Shown: positions 37,938 to 49,215, numbered from the stretch's first letter. The stretch is DNA of 64,000 bases from Nitratiruptor sp. YY09-18 (GCF_016593235.1 NZ_AP023065.1:1-64000), one strand, 5' to 3'. A program made the numbers and translations. Notes: generated by a model not told the origin, from the sequence alone.

Positions 37938-39515
37938 TTATAGCTGTGGTCCAGCTTGGGAGTAGTCGAAATTTCCGTAACCTTCGTAGCGTTTAAAATT
38001 TTCTATAAAAAGTTTTGCTAGGTGCTCTAGCTGCTTATCATAAGCCGCTTTATCTTCCCATGTATTGCGTGGATTGAGAATAGTGCTATCAACACCTTTG
38101 ACACTTTTTGGAATAGCGAGGTTAAAGATTGGAAGTGTCTCGAACTCGCTCTCATTTATACTTCCATCCAAAATTGCATTGATGCAAGCACGTGTAGCAG
38201 GAAGGCTCATACGCTCTCCCACTCCATAAGGTCCACCAGTCCATCCAGTGTTAACAAGATAGACATTCACACCATGTTTATCAATCTTTTCTCCTAGAAG
38301 CTTTGCATAGACTGTTGGATGCAGTGGCAAAAACGCTTCACCAAAGCATGCGCTAAAAGTAGCTACCGGCTCAGTAATACCTCGCTCAGTCCCAGCAACT
38401 TTTGCTGTATAACCGCTGAGGAAGTAGTACATCGCTTGCTCTTTCGTAAGTTTGCTCACCGGTGGCAGCACACCAAATGCATCGGCACTGAGGAAAATAA
38501 TATTTTTTGGATGTGGACCTTGGAGATCCTCTTTGTGTTTGCAGATATGGTAGATCGGGTAGCTGACTCTGGTATTTTCTGTTTTGCTCGCATCTTCAAA
38601 ATCTACCTCGCCACCCTCTTTGACTACCACGTTTTCCAAAAGGGCATCACGCTTGATAGCGTTGTAGATATCTGGTTCTTTCTCTTTGTCAAGTCCTATA
38701 ACTTTTGCGTAGCAGCCTCCCTCAAAGTTGAAGACCCCTTTATCATCCCATCCATGCTCATCATCGCCAATGAGACGTCTATTTGGATCGGCACTGAGGG
38801 TTGTTTTTCCTGTACCACTAAGACCAAAGAAGAGGGCTACATCATCTTTATCACCTATGTTGGCAGAACAGTGCATACTGAGCTTACCCTCCAGTGGCAG
38901 CCAGTAGTTCATCATTGAAAAGATTCCCTTTTTAATCTCTCCGCCATACCATGTGCCGCCAATGATCGCTATATTTTCTTCAATATTGAAGATGATAAAG
39001 ACATCTGAGTTGAGACCATGTTCTTTGTAGCGATCATTCTTGAGGTTTGCTGCTACATAGAGTGTGAAGTCTGGATGAAAATTTTGCAGTTCCTCTTCAG
39101 TTGGGCGAATAAACATGTTTTTGACAAAATGAGCCTGCCACGCAATCTCAGTCACTACACGGATAGCTTTTTTACTCTCATCACTCGCACCAGCAAATGC
39201 ATCCATGATATAGAGCTCTTTGCCGCTCAAATACTCTTTGGTTTTTACAAAGAGCTCATCAAAGATCTCTTTAGATACTGGTTGATTCACATCACCCCAT
39301 GCGATATATTTTTCGCTTGGCGGCTGTTTGACAAAATATTTATCTTTTGGGCTTCGACCGGTAAAAATTCCTGTATCGACAGCTACTGCACCAAGATTGG
39401 TCTCTACACCTTCTTGCTGTTCAAGTTCGTGTCTGAAGAGAGTCTCATAGTCGGGGTTATGGTAGATTTTTTTGATATTTTTAATACCAAGTTTATCTAT
39501 GTCATTGACTTCCAT
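37938..39515 (-). CDS. pckA: Phosphoenolpyruvate carboxykinase (ATP)
   Basis: PckA interconverts oxaloacetate plus ATP with phosphoenolpyruvate plus CO2. The 525-residue protein has the kinase P-loop [13 protein letters not shown] near 232, the following metal-site segment [10 protein letters not shown] near 247, and the substrate-binding [10 protein letters not shown] near 51. Length is typical of the ATP-dependent class. In reductive-TCA autotrophs it can link the cycle to gluconeogenesis. GAAGG precedes the ATG. It is probably monocistronic. Confidence 0.97.
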   Translation of the reverse strand: MEVNDIDKLGIKNIKKIYHNPDYETLFRHELEQQEGVETNLGAVAVDTGIFTGRSPKDKYFVKQPPSEKYIAWGDVNQPVSKEIFDELFVKTKEYLSGKELYIMDAFAGASDESKKAIRVVTEIAWQAHFVKNMFIRPTEEELQNFHPDFTLYVAANLKNDRYKEHGLNSDVFIIFNIEENIAIIGGTWYGGEIKKGIFSMMNYWLPLEGKLSMHCSANIGDKDDVALFFGLSGTGKTTLSADPNRRLIGDDEHGWDDKGVFNFEGGCYAKVIGLDKEKEPDIYNAIKRDALLENVVVKEGGEVDFEDASKTENTRVSYPIYHICKHKEDLQGPHPKNIIFLSADAFGVLPPVSKLTKEQAMYYFLSGYTAKVAGTERGITEPVATFSACFGEAFLPLHPTVYAKLLGEKIDKHGVNVYLVNTGWTGGPYGVGERMSLPATRACINAILDGSINESEFETLPIFNLAIPKSVKGVDSTILNPRNTWEDKAAYDKQLEHLAKLFIENFKRYEGYGNFDYSQAGPQL

Positions 39516-39577
39516 CGTGACCTTCTTGTTGTAGATTTGTAATGCAATTGTAACAATTAATATCTAAAATATGCAAA

Positions 39578-39922
39578 TTATTTTTTATGTGCTGCTGCAT
39601 ATTCTGGTGTACAAAAAATTCCACAGTGGCACTTGCCCTCTTCTGGAATCTCCTTTTCGATAGCCGGTTTACATGGACAGATGCGGTCATCCGCACTTTT
39701 AAACTTCCCATCCTCTTCGATTACCATAAAGCATGGACAAAATCGCTTGCCATACATAAGCTTGTTTCTTGCTAGACCCATGGTCACACCTTCATTTACC
39801 TCTTCGTTGGGATTATAGACCCAGCCAAACTGTTTGCATACCTTGTCTGTAAACTTTTTGGTCTTCTCTAATTCATCGAGAAATTCTTGAGAGCTCATAT
39901 CAATTTCACGTCTTTGGGCCAT
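39578..39922 (-). CDS. Ferredoxin-thioredoxin reductase catalytic-subunit-like protein
   Basis: FTR passes electrons from ferredoxin through a 4Fe-4S cluster to a disulfide. The 114-residue protein has all six diagnostic cysteines: FCPCFM near 62, ICPCKPA near 82, and CHCGIFCTPEY near 98. No variable (FtrB) subunit is in the window. In anaerobic autotrophs such proteins may reduce a thioredoxin without the plant-type partner. ATG 39922 follows AAAGGAG. Confidence 0.85.
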   Translation of the reverse strand: MAQRREIDMSSQEFLDELEKTKKFTDKVCKQFGWVYNPNEEVNEGVTMGLARNKLMYGKRFCPCFMVIEEDGKFKSADDRICPCKPAIEKEIPEEGKCHCGIFCTPEYAAAHKK

Positions 39923-39982
39923 TTGTACTCCTTTGTTTTTCCAATATTAGCAGTCCTTAAGTTTAAAAATATTTAAAAACTC

Positions 39983-40618
39983 TTATTCTACTCCACTTTT
40001 AGAATCGATAAAGTAACATTTCTCAAGCTCAGTCGCCTTACCATTTTTGTCAAAACGGGTGATTATCTGCTGGTTTCCCTTGATAATTGGTGCGACTATG
40101 ATCCCGTTGTCGCTGAGTTGGTCAAATATCTGTAGTGGAATTTTGTCGATTGCAGCAGAGAAGAGGATGCGCTCATAAGGCGCAAATTCTCTCCATCCAA
40201 GCTTGCCGTCTGCGTAGCGGATATGGACATTATGGATATTGAGTTCTTTAAAGCGTCTCTTTGCTTCAATTACAAGCCTCTCGATACGTTCAACACTAAA
40301 GACACGTCTGACAATCTGGCTTAAAATTGCTGCTTGATAGCCACTACCACACCCGATTTCTAAAACACTATCGACACCAAGAGGATCTAAATAGTGTGTC
40401 ATTTTAGCTACTGTCAAAGGCGAGCTTATCCACTGGCTTGCAGCTATGGGAAGTGCATCGAGCTTGTAAGCATGGTGTTTGAGTCCAGGAGGGACAAAGA
40501 GCTCACGAGGAATCTTTGCAAAAGCCTTCTTTATTTGAGGATGGAGTGGAAATGTTGCATCTATATTATGGGCGAGTCGTTCACACTTTTGCATTTCTAT
40601 TGTATGTGCAAAATTCAT
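39983..40618 (-). CDS. pcm: Protein-L-isoaspartate O-methyltransferase
   Basis: Pcm methylates isoaspartyl residues with S-adenosylmethionine, starting repair of aged proteins. The 211-residue protein has the family start IPRELFVPPGL near 35, the SAM-binding EIGCGSGYQAAIL near 86 and the post-motif ISSPLTVAKM near 63. Length is standard. Its ATG overlaps the stop of the upstream amidase by 4 bases (ATGA). Confidence 0.93.
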   Translation of the reverse strand: MNFAHTIEMQKCERLAHNIDATFPLHPQIKKAFAKIPRELFVPPGLKHHAYKLDALPIAASQWISSPLTVAKMTHYLDPLGVDSVLEIGCGSGYQAAILSQIVRRVFSVERIERLVIEAKRRFKELNIHNVHIRYADGKLGWREFAPYERILFSAAIDKIPLQIFDQLSDNGIIVAPIIKGNQQIITRFDKNGKATELEKCYFIDSKSGVE

Positions 40619-41322
40619 AAACCAATATCCATATAGCGACGCATTTTTTTGATAGCAGACAAATCTATCTCTTTATTGAGCAGATGTTTTCTATCATCTC
40701 TGTAGGCAACTCCAAAGGGATCAATTATTGCACTACTTTTTGCCATATCCTCATTTGCGCTATCACTGGCAATAACAAAACATTGATGCATAAGCGCAAG
40801 AGCTTCTGTAAACTGTTCAAAATGGCGTTTACGTAGTTTCCCCCACATAGCTGGAACAAAAATAATGTCGGCTCCTTTGAGACGCTGCCAAATCTCAATA
40901 AAACGCAACTCAAAGCAGATGAGCAGGCCAAATTTTTTGCCTTCTATTTCAAAAAGGTTGATTTCATCAAGATTGCCTGCACTAAAGTACTCTGTCTCAC
41001 CTCCAAACTTAAAAAGCTTCACTTTTGGCTGTTCATAGACTACTTTTTCTTTGTAAAGTACTTTTGCAATGTTGTAAAACTTACTCCCCCGCTTTTCGAT
41101 CTGTGTATAGCAGATAATACGATTTTGTGAGAGAGGGAGAAGCTCTTCAAGAGCTTTTTGGCTAAATGTGGCTGCCTCATCAAAGCGGTCATATGCGAAG
41201 CCTGTGAGTACTACTTCAGGAGCGACGACAATATCGCCGCTTTTTTTGATGAGCTTTTTTAATGTTTTGAGATTTTTTGCAAAATCAGGTGTAGTTTGAG
41301 ACTGGACAGCACTAAAAATCAT
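40615..41322 (-). CDS. Carbon-nitrogen hydrolase (nitrilase superfamily)
   Basis: The 235-residue enzyme belongs to the nitrilase/amidase family that hydrolyses amides through a Glu-Lys-Cys triad: Glu in [11 protein letters not shown] near 40, Lys in [11 protein letters not shown] near 101, and Cys in [10 protein letters not shown] near 134. It may be an omega-amidase or a metabolite-repair enzyme; the substrate cannot be told. The ATG overlaps the nrdB stop by 11 bases, so it is translated with nrdB and pcm. Confidence 0.88.
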   Translation of the reverse strand: MIFSAVQSQTTPDFAKNLKTLKKLIKKSGDIVVAPEVVLTGFAYDRFDEAATFSQKALEELLPLSQNRIICYTQIEKRGSKFYNIAKVLYKEKVVYEQPKVKLFKFGGETEYFSAGNLDEINLFEIEGKKFGLLICFELRFIEIWQRLKGADIIFVPAMWGKLRKRHFEQFTEALALMHQCFVIASDSANEDMAKSSAIIDPFGVAYRDDRKHLLNKEIDLSAIKKMRRYMDIGL

Positions 41323-42337
41323 CGAAATCGAGGCTACCTTTCGAGTAGTTTGTTACATTTCCTTCAAAGAAGTTTGTCTTTTGGTCATTAAATTTTGCAA
41401 AATCATCTACCCATTTTATAGGGTGCTCTACGTTATACATCGGTTCTAATCCTACTCTTTGGAGACGGTCATCTGCTAAGTATTTAATATACTGTTCAAT
41501 AATTTCATCAGTAAGCCCGAGAATTTGCCCTTGAGTGATATATTTACCCCAGCTACTCTCCAAGTTCACTGCCCCTTCAAACATTTTGTATACATCATCG
41601 ATAAGCTCTTTTGTAAAGAGCTCTGGTCGCTCTTTTTTGAGAGTGTTAATCATATTTTGAAAGATAAGCAGGTGTGTTACCTCATCTCTTTGGATAAAGC
41701 GTATCATTTGTGCACTTCCAAGCATTTTACCGCTGCGAGCTAGAGTATACATATAGGTAAAACCGCTGTAAAAGTAAATACCCTCCAGTATTTGGTTTGC
41801 AAACATTGCTTTTACGATATTCTCATCTGTTGGGTCTGCTGCCAACTCTTCATACACTTGTGCTATATAGTCATTTTTTTGTTTGAGCTTGAGGTCTTCA
41901 CGCCATAGCTCATATATTTCATCTGTGTTTTGACTGATAGAGTCAACCATTACCGCATAGCTTTGTGAATGAAGCGCTTCTTCAAAAGCTTGTCTAACCA
42001 AAATAAGGTTGATCTCAGGAGCTGTGATGTAGGGGTTTACATTGTCTATAAGATTGTTTGTCTGGAGGCTGTCCATAAAGATGAGTTGAGCTAACACTTT
42101 ATCATACGCAAGCTTTTCTGCATCAGTAAGGAGCTTATAGTCTCTTGCATCTTGTGTCATATCTACTTCTTTTGGAAACCATGTATTTGCAAGCATCATC
42201 TCCCATAGATTATATGCCCACTGATATTTGATTTTATTAAGCTCAAAAATCCCCGTAGGATCACCGCCAAAGACTTTTCGCTCGTTAACGCTTTCATGGG
42301 ATTCGGGATTGTAAATCTTTTTTCTATGGTATGTCAT
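41312..42337 (-). CDS. nrdB: Ribonucleoside-diphosphate reductase beta subunit (class I)
   Basis: NrdB holds the di-iron tyrosyl radical that drives NDP reduction by NrdA. The 341-residue protein keeps the metal ligands Asp in FMDSLQTNN, Glu and His in EALHSQSY, and the second EVTH set. The radical Tyr (the Tyr of EALHSQSY) is conserved, so it is a class Ia-type enzyme. AAGGAG precedes the ATG. The partner nrdA lies 3 kb downstream in a separate minus-strand operon. Confidence 0.96.
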   Translation of the reverse strand: MTYHRKKIYNPESHESVNERKVFGGDPTGIFELNKIKYQWAYNLWEMMLANTWFPKEVDMTQDARDYKLLTDAEKLAYDKVLAQLIFMDSLQTNNLIDNVNPYITAPEINLILVRQAFEEALHSQSYAVMVDSISQNTDEIYELWREDLKLKQKNDYIAQVYEELAADPTDENIVKAMFANQILEGIYFYSGFTYMYTLARSGKMLGSAQMIRFIQRDEVTHLLIFQNMINTLKKERPELFTKELIDDVYKMFEGAVNLESSWGKYITQGQILGLTDEIIEQYIKYLADDRLQRVGLEPMYNVEHPIKWVDDFAKFNDQKTNFFEGNVTNYSKGSLDFDDF

Positions 42338-42450
42338 GCTCTGCTCCTTGAGGCATACTGTAAAACATTTGAGAAATATTTTACAATATGACTTTATGTA
42401 TGAATTTTATTATATAAAGATAGCATTAAAATAAAGTAAAGGAAAAATGT

Positions 42451-42945
42451 ATGAAAGTAGCTACCACATTTGGGGCATCTAAAGCTGCTAAAGATTCTTT
42501 AGAATATCTAGAGGGAATGGAGCTTGGTCAATTTCTAGCTCAAAAGGGTTATATTGTTAAGTGTGGTGGATATGGTGGTTTGATGGAAGCAGTGAGCAAG
42601 GGGGTTTATGAAGCGGGCGGTATTTGTATTGGCATTGGACTCGAAAAATTTGATAAATTCCGCCCACCAAATCCCTATCTCTCCAAAAAAATCCTTGCAA
42701 AAACACTTTATGAAAGATTGGAGCTTTTGATAGAGGGGAGTGAGCTTTTTGTTGCACAAAAAGGAAGTATAGGGACACTTAACGAGATATTTATGGTGGC
42801 AGCTTTGAAGTATGGTGGATTAAAACCTGATATTCGTATCATACTTCTTGGCAAAGAGTACAAGGAGTTCAACTGCTTTGATGAGAACTTTTTGCAAAAC
42901 GTGGAAATCTATGCTACCCTTGCGGAGTTTGAGCAAAATTTATAA
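42451..42945 (+). CDS. LOG/SLOG-family nucleotide-binding protein
   Basis: The 164-residue protein has the Rossmann-like lysine-decarboxylase/LOG fold, with CGGYGGLMEAVSKG near 38 and a phosphate-binding segment QKGSIGTLNEIFM near 104. The usual PGGxGTxxE is altered to KGSIGTLNE, so cytokinin-type phosphoribohydrolase activity is uncertain. AAAGGAAA precedes the ATG. A monooxygenase-like gene follows at 9 bases. Confidence 0.75.
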   Translation: MKVATTFGASKAAKDSLEYLEGMELGQFLAQKGYIVKCGGYGGLMEAVSKGVYEAGGICIGIGLEKFDKFRPPNPYLSKKILAKTLYERLELLIEGSELFVAQKGSIGTLNEIFMVAALKYGGLKPDIRIILLGKEYKEFNCFDENFLQNVEIYATLAEFEQNL

Positions 42946-42954
42946 GGAAAAAAG

Positions 42955-43260
42955 ATGATAGTAGTCCATACACGTTTGCCAATCAAAGAGGAGTTTCAAG
43001 AGCAGTTTTTGAAACATTTACAAAAGAGATCTCATGATGAGTTGAGTGCTATGGAAGGATTTGAAGGGATAAGTATTCTCAAGCCTCTTACAGTTCCTCA
43101 TATGTTACCAAATAATACTTTTGTAATAGAGACGAAATGGAAAGACTTAGAAAGTTTTCTTGGATACACAAGAAGCGAGGCTTTTAAAAAGTCTCATGAA
43201 AACCTTCCACCACAAGAGTGGTTTGCAGGTGCAGCGAGTGTAGAGGTGTTTGAGGCTTAA
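42955..43260 (+). CDS. Antibiotic-biosynthesis-monooxygenase (ABM)-domain protein
   Basis: The 101-residue protein is a dimeric alpha-beta-barrel of the ABM type (EGFEGISILKPL near 38, YTRSEAFKKSHE near 70), related to HmoA-like heme monooxygenases; the heme-ligand set cannot be confirmed. AAGGAAAA precedes the ATG. Its TAA overlaps the stop of the convergent 43257 gene. Confidence 0.75.
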   Translation: MIVVHTRLPIKEEFQEQFLKHLQKRSHDELSAMEGFEGISILKPLTVPHMLPNNTFVIETKWKDLESFLGYTRSEAFKKSHENLPPQEWFAGAASVEVFEA

Positions 43261-43646
43261 GACCTCAAACCTTTTGCCCACTCCTCCATTGCTGCATGTG
43301 CAGTTGGATTTGGTGCTTCAAGAAAACTTACTACAAACTTCTCTCCCAAATCAGCTACACCGATACTGCGAGGACGAACACCCATTACTTCAGGTTTTGG
43401 TAGCTCTTTACCAAAGCAAAAAACAATATTTTTAGCTGCTTGAATATCAGGATTTATCTGTCCATCTGCCAAAGATTTTGTATGCGCATAGTGATCAAAA
43501 GTTGCTATGTAGGTCGCTACTGGATGGGCTTCAATCTTCTCTTTAAAATATACGATGATCTCATCAACACTCTTATACTTTGTCTCATTTTTATTGAGTT
43601 CGAGTGTAAAGAGTGGATACTTTTCCATGAATGTTATCTGTTTCAT
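43257..43646 (-). CDS. Conserved hypothetical protein of Campylobacterota type
   Basis: The 129-residue soluble protein is not assigned to a function. It has a conserved look with ATFDHYAHTKSL near 48, IVFCFGKELPKPE near 74 and FVVSFLEAPNP near 103. The stop codon overlaps that of the convergent ABM gene. AAAAGGAG precedes the ATG. I recall similar short proteins only in this phylum. Confidence 0.5.
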   Translation of the reverse strand: MKQITFMEKYPLFTLELNKNETKYKSVDEIIVYFKEKIEAHPVATYIATFDHYAHTKSLADGQINPDIQAAKNIVFCFGKELPKPEVMGVRPRSIGVADLGEKFVVSFLEAPNPTAHAAMEEWAKGLRS

Positions 43647-43728
43647 ATGACTCCTTTTACAAAAAATTTGTGAAATTATAACTATAAAATATGAAAAATA
43701 TTAAATGTAGTTATGAAAAGTTAATATA

Positions 43729-44547
43729 TTAAATTTTTTGCAAGATTGTATCGAGTATCGTTGTAGGGAGGACCCTTTCGAGCATAGCCAAAATATAGGA
43801 TGCATTTGTAATATAGTAGCGGGGTTTTGGATGAGATGTTTGCATAATATCCAAAATTTTCTTTGCTGCCTCTTCGCTGGTGAGAGTAAATGGAGGGTTA
43901 CTAGTGCCTTCCATTCTAGCTAGCTCCTCTTCATAGGCCTTTTTGTAAGGACTCTTTTGCAAATCAATATATTCTAAAAACTTTTGCAAAGCATTCTTGC
44001 GAAAACTACTAATAACTGGTCCGGTATTGAGTGTGATTACCTCTATGCCGCTTCCTTGTAGTTCGAGTCTCAGAGTATCGGTATAGCCTTCAAGTGCAAA
44101 TTTGCTAGCATTATATGCACCACGGTATTTGAGGGCTACAAGTCCCAATATGGAACTATGCTGGATAATGCGACCATGACCTTGTGCACGCATAATGGGA
44201 ATTATTTTTTGTATAAGGGCATGCCAGCCGAAGAGATTGGTTGCAAACTGCTCTTGCAGTGCTTTTAATGGTAGGTCTTCCAGCGCTCCTGGCTGTCCAT
44301 ATGCAGCATTATTAAAAAGTATATCGATTGTTTTGCTCTTTTGTAAGACTTGTGCAATTGCACTACCTACTGAATCAATATCGCTTAGTTCAAGGAAAAC
44401 AGGCTCAAGTCCCAATGAGGTAAGATAAGATAGATCAGACTCTTTTCTAGCCGTTGCAAAGACACGAAAGCCCTCTTTTTTGCATAATTTAGCAGTTTCG
44501 AGTCCTATCCCGCTACTGCAACCTGTGATGAGAACTGTTTTATGCAT
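43729..44547 (-). CDS. Short-chain dehydrogenase/reductase (SDR)
   Basis: The 272-residue oxidoreductase has the NAD(P) fold [13 protein letters not shown] near 7, the NNAAYG strand near 84, and the active-site YNASK with Ser about 13 residues before. The substrate cannot be told. It is the last gene in the purB operon; ATG 44547 overlaps msrB by 8 bases and is preferred over the TTG nine bases upstream. Confidence 0.85.
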   Translation of the reverse strand: MHKTVLITGCSSGIGLETAKLCKKEGFRVFATARKESDLSYLTSLGLEPVFLELSDIDSVGSAIAQVLQKSKTIDILFNNAAYGQPGALEDLPLKALQEQFATNLFGWHALIQKIIPIMRAQGHGRIIQHSSILGLVALKYRGAYNASKFALEGYTDTLRLELQGSGIEVITLNTGPVISSFRKNALQKFLEYIDLQKSPYKKAYEEELARMEGTSNPPFTLTSEEAAKKILDIMQTSHPKPRYYITNASYILAMLERVLPTTILDTILQKI

Positions 44548-44911
44548 GTGGGACAAATTTCAAGCATACTCCATTGATACAGTAGCGTAGACCTGTTGGA
44601 GGAGGACCATCAGGAAAAACGTGACCAAGGTGTCCTCTGCACTTGGCACAATGAACTTCTGTGCGTACCATACCATGGCTTGTATCTATCTCTTCTTCTA
44701 TCACATCTTCTGCAATCGGTGCATAAAAACTTGGCCAGCCTGTACCAGAGTCAAACTTTGCTTCGGAAGAAAACAGAGGTGTATTGCAGCATTTGCACTG
44801 ATATATACCGTTTCTCTTTTCTGTATAGAGAGGACTTGTAAATGGTGGTTCTGTACCATGATCGAACATTATATGATATTCAAAGGGAGTAAGCTTTTCT
44901 TTACAGTTCAT
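44540..44911 (-). CDS. msrB: Peptide-methionine (R)-S-oxide reductase MsrB
   Basis: MsrB repairs methionine-R-sulfoxide. The 123-residue protein has the zinc Cys pairs CKCC near 40 and CAKC near 88, the [11 protein letters not shown] block near 56, and the catalytic Cys in [11 protein letters not shown] near 112. ATG 44911 lies inside the macrodomain 3' end (11-base overlap) with GGGA upstream; the longer frame adds a non-homologous N-terminus. No msrA is close. Confidence 0.93.
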   Translation of the reverse strand: MNCKEKLTPFEYHIMFDHGTEPPFTSPLYTEKRNGIYQCKCCNTPLFSSEAKFDSGTGWPSFYAPIAEDVIEEEIDTSHGMVRTEVHCAKCRGHLGHVFPDGPPPTGLRYCINGVCLKFVPHA

Positions 44912-45428
44912 AATCGATTCCCAAAGATTTAGCTGTTTCGATGTAAACCCGATAGTCGTGTTCGTTGTGGAGCACGCAGATAATTTCCATGGAATAATAA
45001 GCACATTTTTTTAAAAACCAATCGATTGTAGAGAGTGCAATTTTGCTTGCTTTTTCTATAGGATAACCATATATACCTGTACTAATGGACGGAAAAGCAA
45101 TAGAATGAATTTCATAGCTTCTAGCTATACACAATGAATTTTCATAGCATCTGTGTAAAATTACATCTTCATTATGTTTACCTCCTCGCCATACAGGACC
45201 TGGTGTATGGATCACCCATTTTGTTGGGAGGTCGTATCCGTGTGTGATTTTAGCCTGGCCTGGATTTGCTCCACCTAAGGTTTTGCACTCTTCTAAAAGT
45301 TTGGGTCCAGCAGCCCTGTGTATTGCTCCGTCAACACCACCTCCACCAAGAAGGCTAGGATTGGCGGCATTGACAATAGCATCAACTGCTAATTGTGTAA
45401 TGTCACCTTGAATGATTTTTATTGGCAC
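44901..45428 (-). CDS. Macrodomain protein (O-acetyl-ADP-ribose deacetylase type)
   Basis: The 175-residue protein is a single macrodomain with the ligand loop [27 protein letters not shown] near 16-43 and [11 protein letters not shown] near 117. Such proteins hydrolyse O-acetyl-ADP-ribose or ADP-ribosyl esters. GTG 45428 has GGAG at 8 bases; GTG 45437 is the alternative. It overlaps nrdA by 10 bases and msrB by 11, so it is translationally coupled to both. Confidence 0.88.
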   Translation of the reverse strand: MPIKIIQGDITQLAVDAIVNAANPSLLGGGGVDGAIHRAAGPKLLEECKTLGGANPGQAKITHGYDLPTKWVIHTPGPVWRGGKHNEDVILHRCYENSLCIARSYEIHSIAFPSISTGIYGYPIEKASKIALSTIDWFLKKCAYYSMEIICVLHNEHDYRVYIETAKSLGIDYEL

Positions 45429-47788
45429 CCGTGACACTCCATACTTCTATCTGCAATATCTTCAGCAACTTCAGGAGATTGACTTCTAAGGTAATAGGTA
45501 GATTTAAGTCCCAATTGCCAAGCGAGCATATATATTTCATGAAGATACTTTCCACTTGCTTTATCAAGGCGAATGAAGATATTAACACTCTGTCCTTGGT
45601 CGATCCATTTTTGCCGTACAGCAGCAGCTTTGATAAGCAATCGCTGATCAAGGTCATATGCTGGGGTATAGTATTGCCAGGTATCTGGACTGAGATTCGG
45701 TACAACGACTGGAATGAGTCCAGAAAGATTCTCTTCAAACCATTTACGTTTATATACCGGTTCAATTGTTTGTGTAGTTCCGGTAAGTATGGATATAGAA
45801 CTTGTAGGAGCTATTGCCATGAGGTAGCCGTTGCGCATACCATCGCGTTTGACCTTTTCTCTCAGCTCATTCCAATCATAAATATAGCCAAAGAGACCTC
45901 CACGATCTGGAGTGAGTTTTTTAGCCTCTTTATTTGCAGTATCGATAGGCAAAATTCCTTTGCTCCACTTTGAACCTTCAAAGAGTGGATATGTGCCTTT
46001 TTCTACTGCAAGATTGGATGAAGCACGGATGGCATTGTAGCTGATCATCTCCATGATTTCATCTATTTTTCTAAAGTGCTCATCACTTCCCCACTCTATT
46101 TTGTGTTCGGCAAGCATTTGTGCTTCACCCATAACTCCTAGACCAATAGAGCGTGATTGAAGATTTGTTTTTTTAACTTTTTCGAGAGGGTAAAAGTTGA
46201 GATCAATTACATTATCGAGCATACGAATGGCAATTGGAACAACTCTTTCAATATCTTCTTTTGTATTGATCTTGCTCAAATTTATACTTGCAAGGTTACA
46301 TACTGCTGTGAGTCCATCAATTCTTTCTTTTTCAACAATAAAAACTTTTTTGCCTCCTATGCTATCAAGGCTTGAAATCTTTTTGGCTTTTTTTGTAATG
46401 CCTATATCGATTGTGACATCCTCTTCTTCATCAAAAAGATCGATAGAGCCATCTTCATATTTGACTTTGACTTTATAGTAGTTTGGCTCGGTATTTTGGA
46501 AGATTTCTGTACAGAGGTTGGAGCTGCGGATGATTCCTGCATGATCATTTGGATTGCACTGGTTGGCATTATCTTTGAAGCAGAGGAATGGGTTTCCTGT
46601 CTCAAAGTAACTGCGCAGGATCATTTTCCAAAGATCTTTTGCTCTTACACGTTCTTTTGTAATATCATCTCTTTCTTCATACTCTTTGTAGCGCTTTTCA
46701 AATTCCTCTCCCCAAAGTTCAGTTAAATCACTAGTTTCATAAGGATCAAAGAGTGTCCAGATGCCATCTTCTGCAACTCTTTTCATAAAAAGGTCATTGA
46801 TCCAAAGAGCTGGGAAAAGGTCATGCGCACGTCTACGCTCTTCACCACTGTTTTTTTTCAAATCTATGAAATCTTTGATATCTATATGCCAAGGTTCGAT
46901 ATAGACTGCAATCGCTCCTTTGCGTGTACCAAGTTGATCGACTGCAATAGCTATGTCATTGGTGATTTTCAAAAAGGGGATAATTCCTCCCGCTGCATGC
47001 TTGTGACCATCAATATAACTTCCCATTCCACGTACTCTACTCCAGTCCCATCCAATACCTCCACCAAATTTGCTCAGCAGTGCCATCTCTTTGTAGCTGT
47101 CAAAAATCCCTTCGATATTATCTGGTGTGGAACCTATATAACAGCTGGAGAGCTGATGGCGTGTTGTGCGGGCATTGGAGAGGGTTGGAGTCGCTACCAT
47201 TACCTCAAACTTGCTAATCACATCATAGAACTTTTTTGCCCAAGTTTGACAGTCGAGTTCATTTTGTGCCAAGAACATAGCAACTGCCATGAAGAGCTGC
47301 TGTGGCAGCTCAATTGGATTGCCATTCCTATCTTTGAGAAGATAGCGATCATAGAGTGTGCGGATACCAAGATATGTAAACTGTAAGTCTCTCTCAGGTT
47401 TTATGTAGGCATTGAGATCATCAAGGTCATATTTTTCTTTGAGTCCTGGAATTATACGTCCCTCTTTCTCTCCACGTTCAAAATATTCTCTTAGGTGTGT
47501 ATATCCTGTAAAACCACTAACTTTGTGATAGAGATCATACAAGAAGAGCCTTGCAGCTACAAAAGTCCAGTTTGGTCTGTCTACATCAATTTTATCAACA
47601 GCTGTACGGATGAGTGTCTCTTGAATCTCTGCCGTACTAATACCATCACGAAACTGGATTTTTGCATCCACTTCAAGTTCACTTTGGCTTACACCCGCTA
47701 GTCCTTCGCAAGCAGCTTTTGTATATTTTTGAATTTTAGTGATGTCAAGAGGCTCGACTCTTCCATTGCGTTTAATTACGCGTATCAT
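45419..47788 (-). CDS. nrdA: Ribonucleoside-diphosphate reductase alpha subunit (class I)
   Basis: NrdA reduces ribonucleotides to deoxyribonucleotides with the NrdB radical. The 789-residue protein has the ATP-cone (about 1-90), the active-site barrel with Cys in [12 protein letters not shown] near 214 and [10 protein letters not shown] near 510, and the [14 protein letters not shown] loop near 663. The C-terminus ECHGCQ supplies the redox Cys pair. It overlaps purB by 4 bases. Confidence 0.97.
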   Translation of the reverse strand: MIRVIKRNGRVEPLDITKIQKYTKAACEGLAGVSQSELEVDAKIQFRDGISTAEIQETLIRTAVDKIDVDRPNWTFVAARLFLYDLYHKVSGFTGYTHLREYFERGEKEGRIIPGLKEKYDLDDLNAYIKPERDLQFTYLGIRTLYDRYLLKDRNGNPIELPQQLFMAVAMFLAQNELDCQTWAKKFYDVISKFEVMVATPTLSNARTTRHQLSSCYIGSTPDNIEGIFDSYKEMALLSKFGGGIGWDWSRVRGMGSYIDGHKHAAGGIIPFLKITNDIAIAVDQLGTRKGAIAVYIEPWHIDIKDFIDLKKNSGEERRRAHDLFPALWINDLFMKRVAEDGIWTLFDPYETSDLTELWGEEFEKRYKEYEERDDITKERVRAKDLWKMILRSYFETGNPFLCFKDNANQCNPNDHAGIIRSSNLCTEIFQNTEPNYYKVKVKYEDGSIDLFDEEEDVTIDIGITKKAKKISSLDSIGGKKVFIVEKERIDGLTAVCNLASINLSKINTKEDIERVVPIAIRMLDNVIDLNFYPLEKVKKTNLQSRSIGLGVMGEAQMLAEHKIEWGSDEHFRKIDEIMEMISYNAIRASSNLAVEKGTYPLFEGSKWSKGILPIDTANKEAKKLTPDRGGLFGYIYDWNELREKVKRDGMRNGYLMAIAPTSSISILTGTTQTIEPVYKRKWFEENLSGLIPVVVPNLSPDTWQYYTPAYDLDQRLLIKAAAVRQKWIDQGQSVNIFIRLDKASGKYLHEIYMLAWQLGLKSTYYLRSQSPEVAEDIADRSMECHGCQ

Positions 47789-49128
47789 TCCTCGCTCCCC
47801 TTCTCAAAAACTCTTGCAAATATCCTGTCTACATTTTTTGTATAGTAGCTGTAATCAAAAAAGCTTCTAATCTCCTCTTCCCTAATTTTATCTGTGAGTT
47901 CTTTATCTTCTAAGAGGTATTGCAAAAAGAGGCTCTCCCCTTTTTCGTTGATAGGGGCATGTCCTTCTTGAATCTGCTCCCACACTTTCATTGCATTTCT
48001 TTGGACGATTTTATATGCATCTTCTCTTGTAACCCCTCGTTTTGTAAGCTCAAGAAGTACTCTTTGACTAAAGACAAGACCACCTGTGAGGTTGAGGTTT
48101 TTCATCATATTTTTTGGATAGACTACTAGGTTTGCGATGACGTTATTGAGCCTGTGGAGTGCAAAATCAAGGGTGATAAATCCATCTGGCAAGATAAAGC
48201 GCTCTACTGAAGAGTGGCTGATGTCTCGTTCATGCCAAAGTGCTACATTTTCGAGTGCCGGCATAACCATTGAGCGGATTTGACGAGCAAGACCTGTGAG
48301 ATTTTCGCTGAGAACCGGGTTGCGTTTATGGGGCATTGCAGAGCTTCCCTTTTGTCCCTTACTGAAAAACTCTTCTGCTTCATACACTTCAGTACGTTGA
48401 AAGTGGCGAATGTTGACGGCAATTTTTTCTATTGTTGATGCTATCAAAGCCATTGTTGTAAAGAGTCTTGCATATCTGTCACGTTGAATTACTTGATTAG
48501 ATACTGGAGCTGGTTTGAGGCCGAGCTCTTCGCACACATACTCTTCAAGCTCCATCGGTGCATGGGCAAAGTTTCCCATAGCGCCACTTACTTTCCCCAC
48601 ACTTATTACTTCGAGGGTCTCTTCAAGATTTTTGAGGTGTCTTGCAAATTCGTCATACCATATTGCCAAAACAAGACCGAATGTTATTGGCTCACCATGG
48701 ATTCCATGGCTGCGGCCGACCATAAGAGTCATCTTATGTTCAAATGCTCTTTTTTTAATAGATTCCATTACTATTTTTACATCTTCAATGATGAGTTTGA
48801 GAGAGTCCCGCATCTGCAAAGCTACCGCTGTATCTATTGTATCTGAACTTGTCATTCCGTAATGTATCCAGCGAGATTCTGGTCCCAAAGATTCTGCTAC
48901 ACTTGTCAAAAATGCTATTACGTCATGTTTTGTCTCTTTTTCAATTTCATCTATTCTTTTCACATCAAATTTCGCATTTTTTAAAATCTTTTCCATATCC
49001 TCTTTTGGAATAAGCCCTAATCTATTCCAGGCTTTTACTGCAGCCAATTCTACGTCGAGCCAAGCTTGATATTTTGCTTGCTGTGTCCATTTATCAGCCA
49101 TCTCTTTACGCGCATATCTCTCTACCAT
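47785..49128 (-). CDS. purB: Adenylosuccinate lyase
   Basis: PurB acts twice in purine synthesis, releasing fumarate from SAICAR and from adenylosuccinate. The 447-residue protein has the superfamily signature GSSAMPHKRNPVLSE near 261, with VGRSHGIHGEP near 137 and HYGMTSSDTIDTA near 84. Length is standard. It is the first gene of the minus-strand purB-nrdA-macrodomain-msrB-SDR unit, with divergent rluA behind it. Confidence 0.96.
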   Translation of the reverse strand: MVERYARKEMADKWTQQAKYQAWLDVELAAVKAWNRLGLIPKEDMEKILKNAKFDVKRIDEIEKETKHDVIAFLTSVAESLGPESRWIHYGMTSSDTIDTAVALQMRDSLKLIIEDVKIVMESIKKRAFEHKMTLMVGRSHGIHGEPITFGLVLAIWYDEFARHLKNLEETLEVISVGKVSGAMGNFAHAPMELEEYVCEELGLKPAPVSNQVIQRDRYARLFTTMALIASTIEKIAVNIRHFQRTEVYEAEEFFSKGQKGSSAMPHKRNPVLSENLTGLARQIRSMVMPALENVALWHERDISHSSVERFILPDGFITLDFALHRLNNVIANLVVYPKNMMKNLNLTGGLVFSQRVLLELTKRGVTREDAYKIVQRNAMKVWEQIQEGHAPINEKGESLFLQYLLEDKELTDKIREEEIRSFFDYSYYTKNVDRIFARVFEKGSEE

Positions 49129-49215
49129 TCATTACCCTTTAAACAATATTTTATTTATATATAATTACTCTTATGTTACCCAAAAAAAACTTTGAATTTG
49201 CTCAAAGGAAATTCC

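Noticed and set aside
38319-39542. Plus-strand frames of 199 and 174 codons opposite pckA
   Set aside because: Antisense shadows of a certain enzyme gene with no independent signals.
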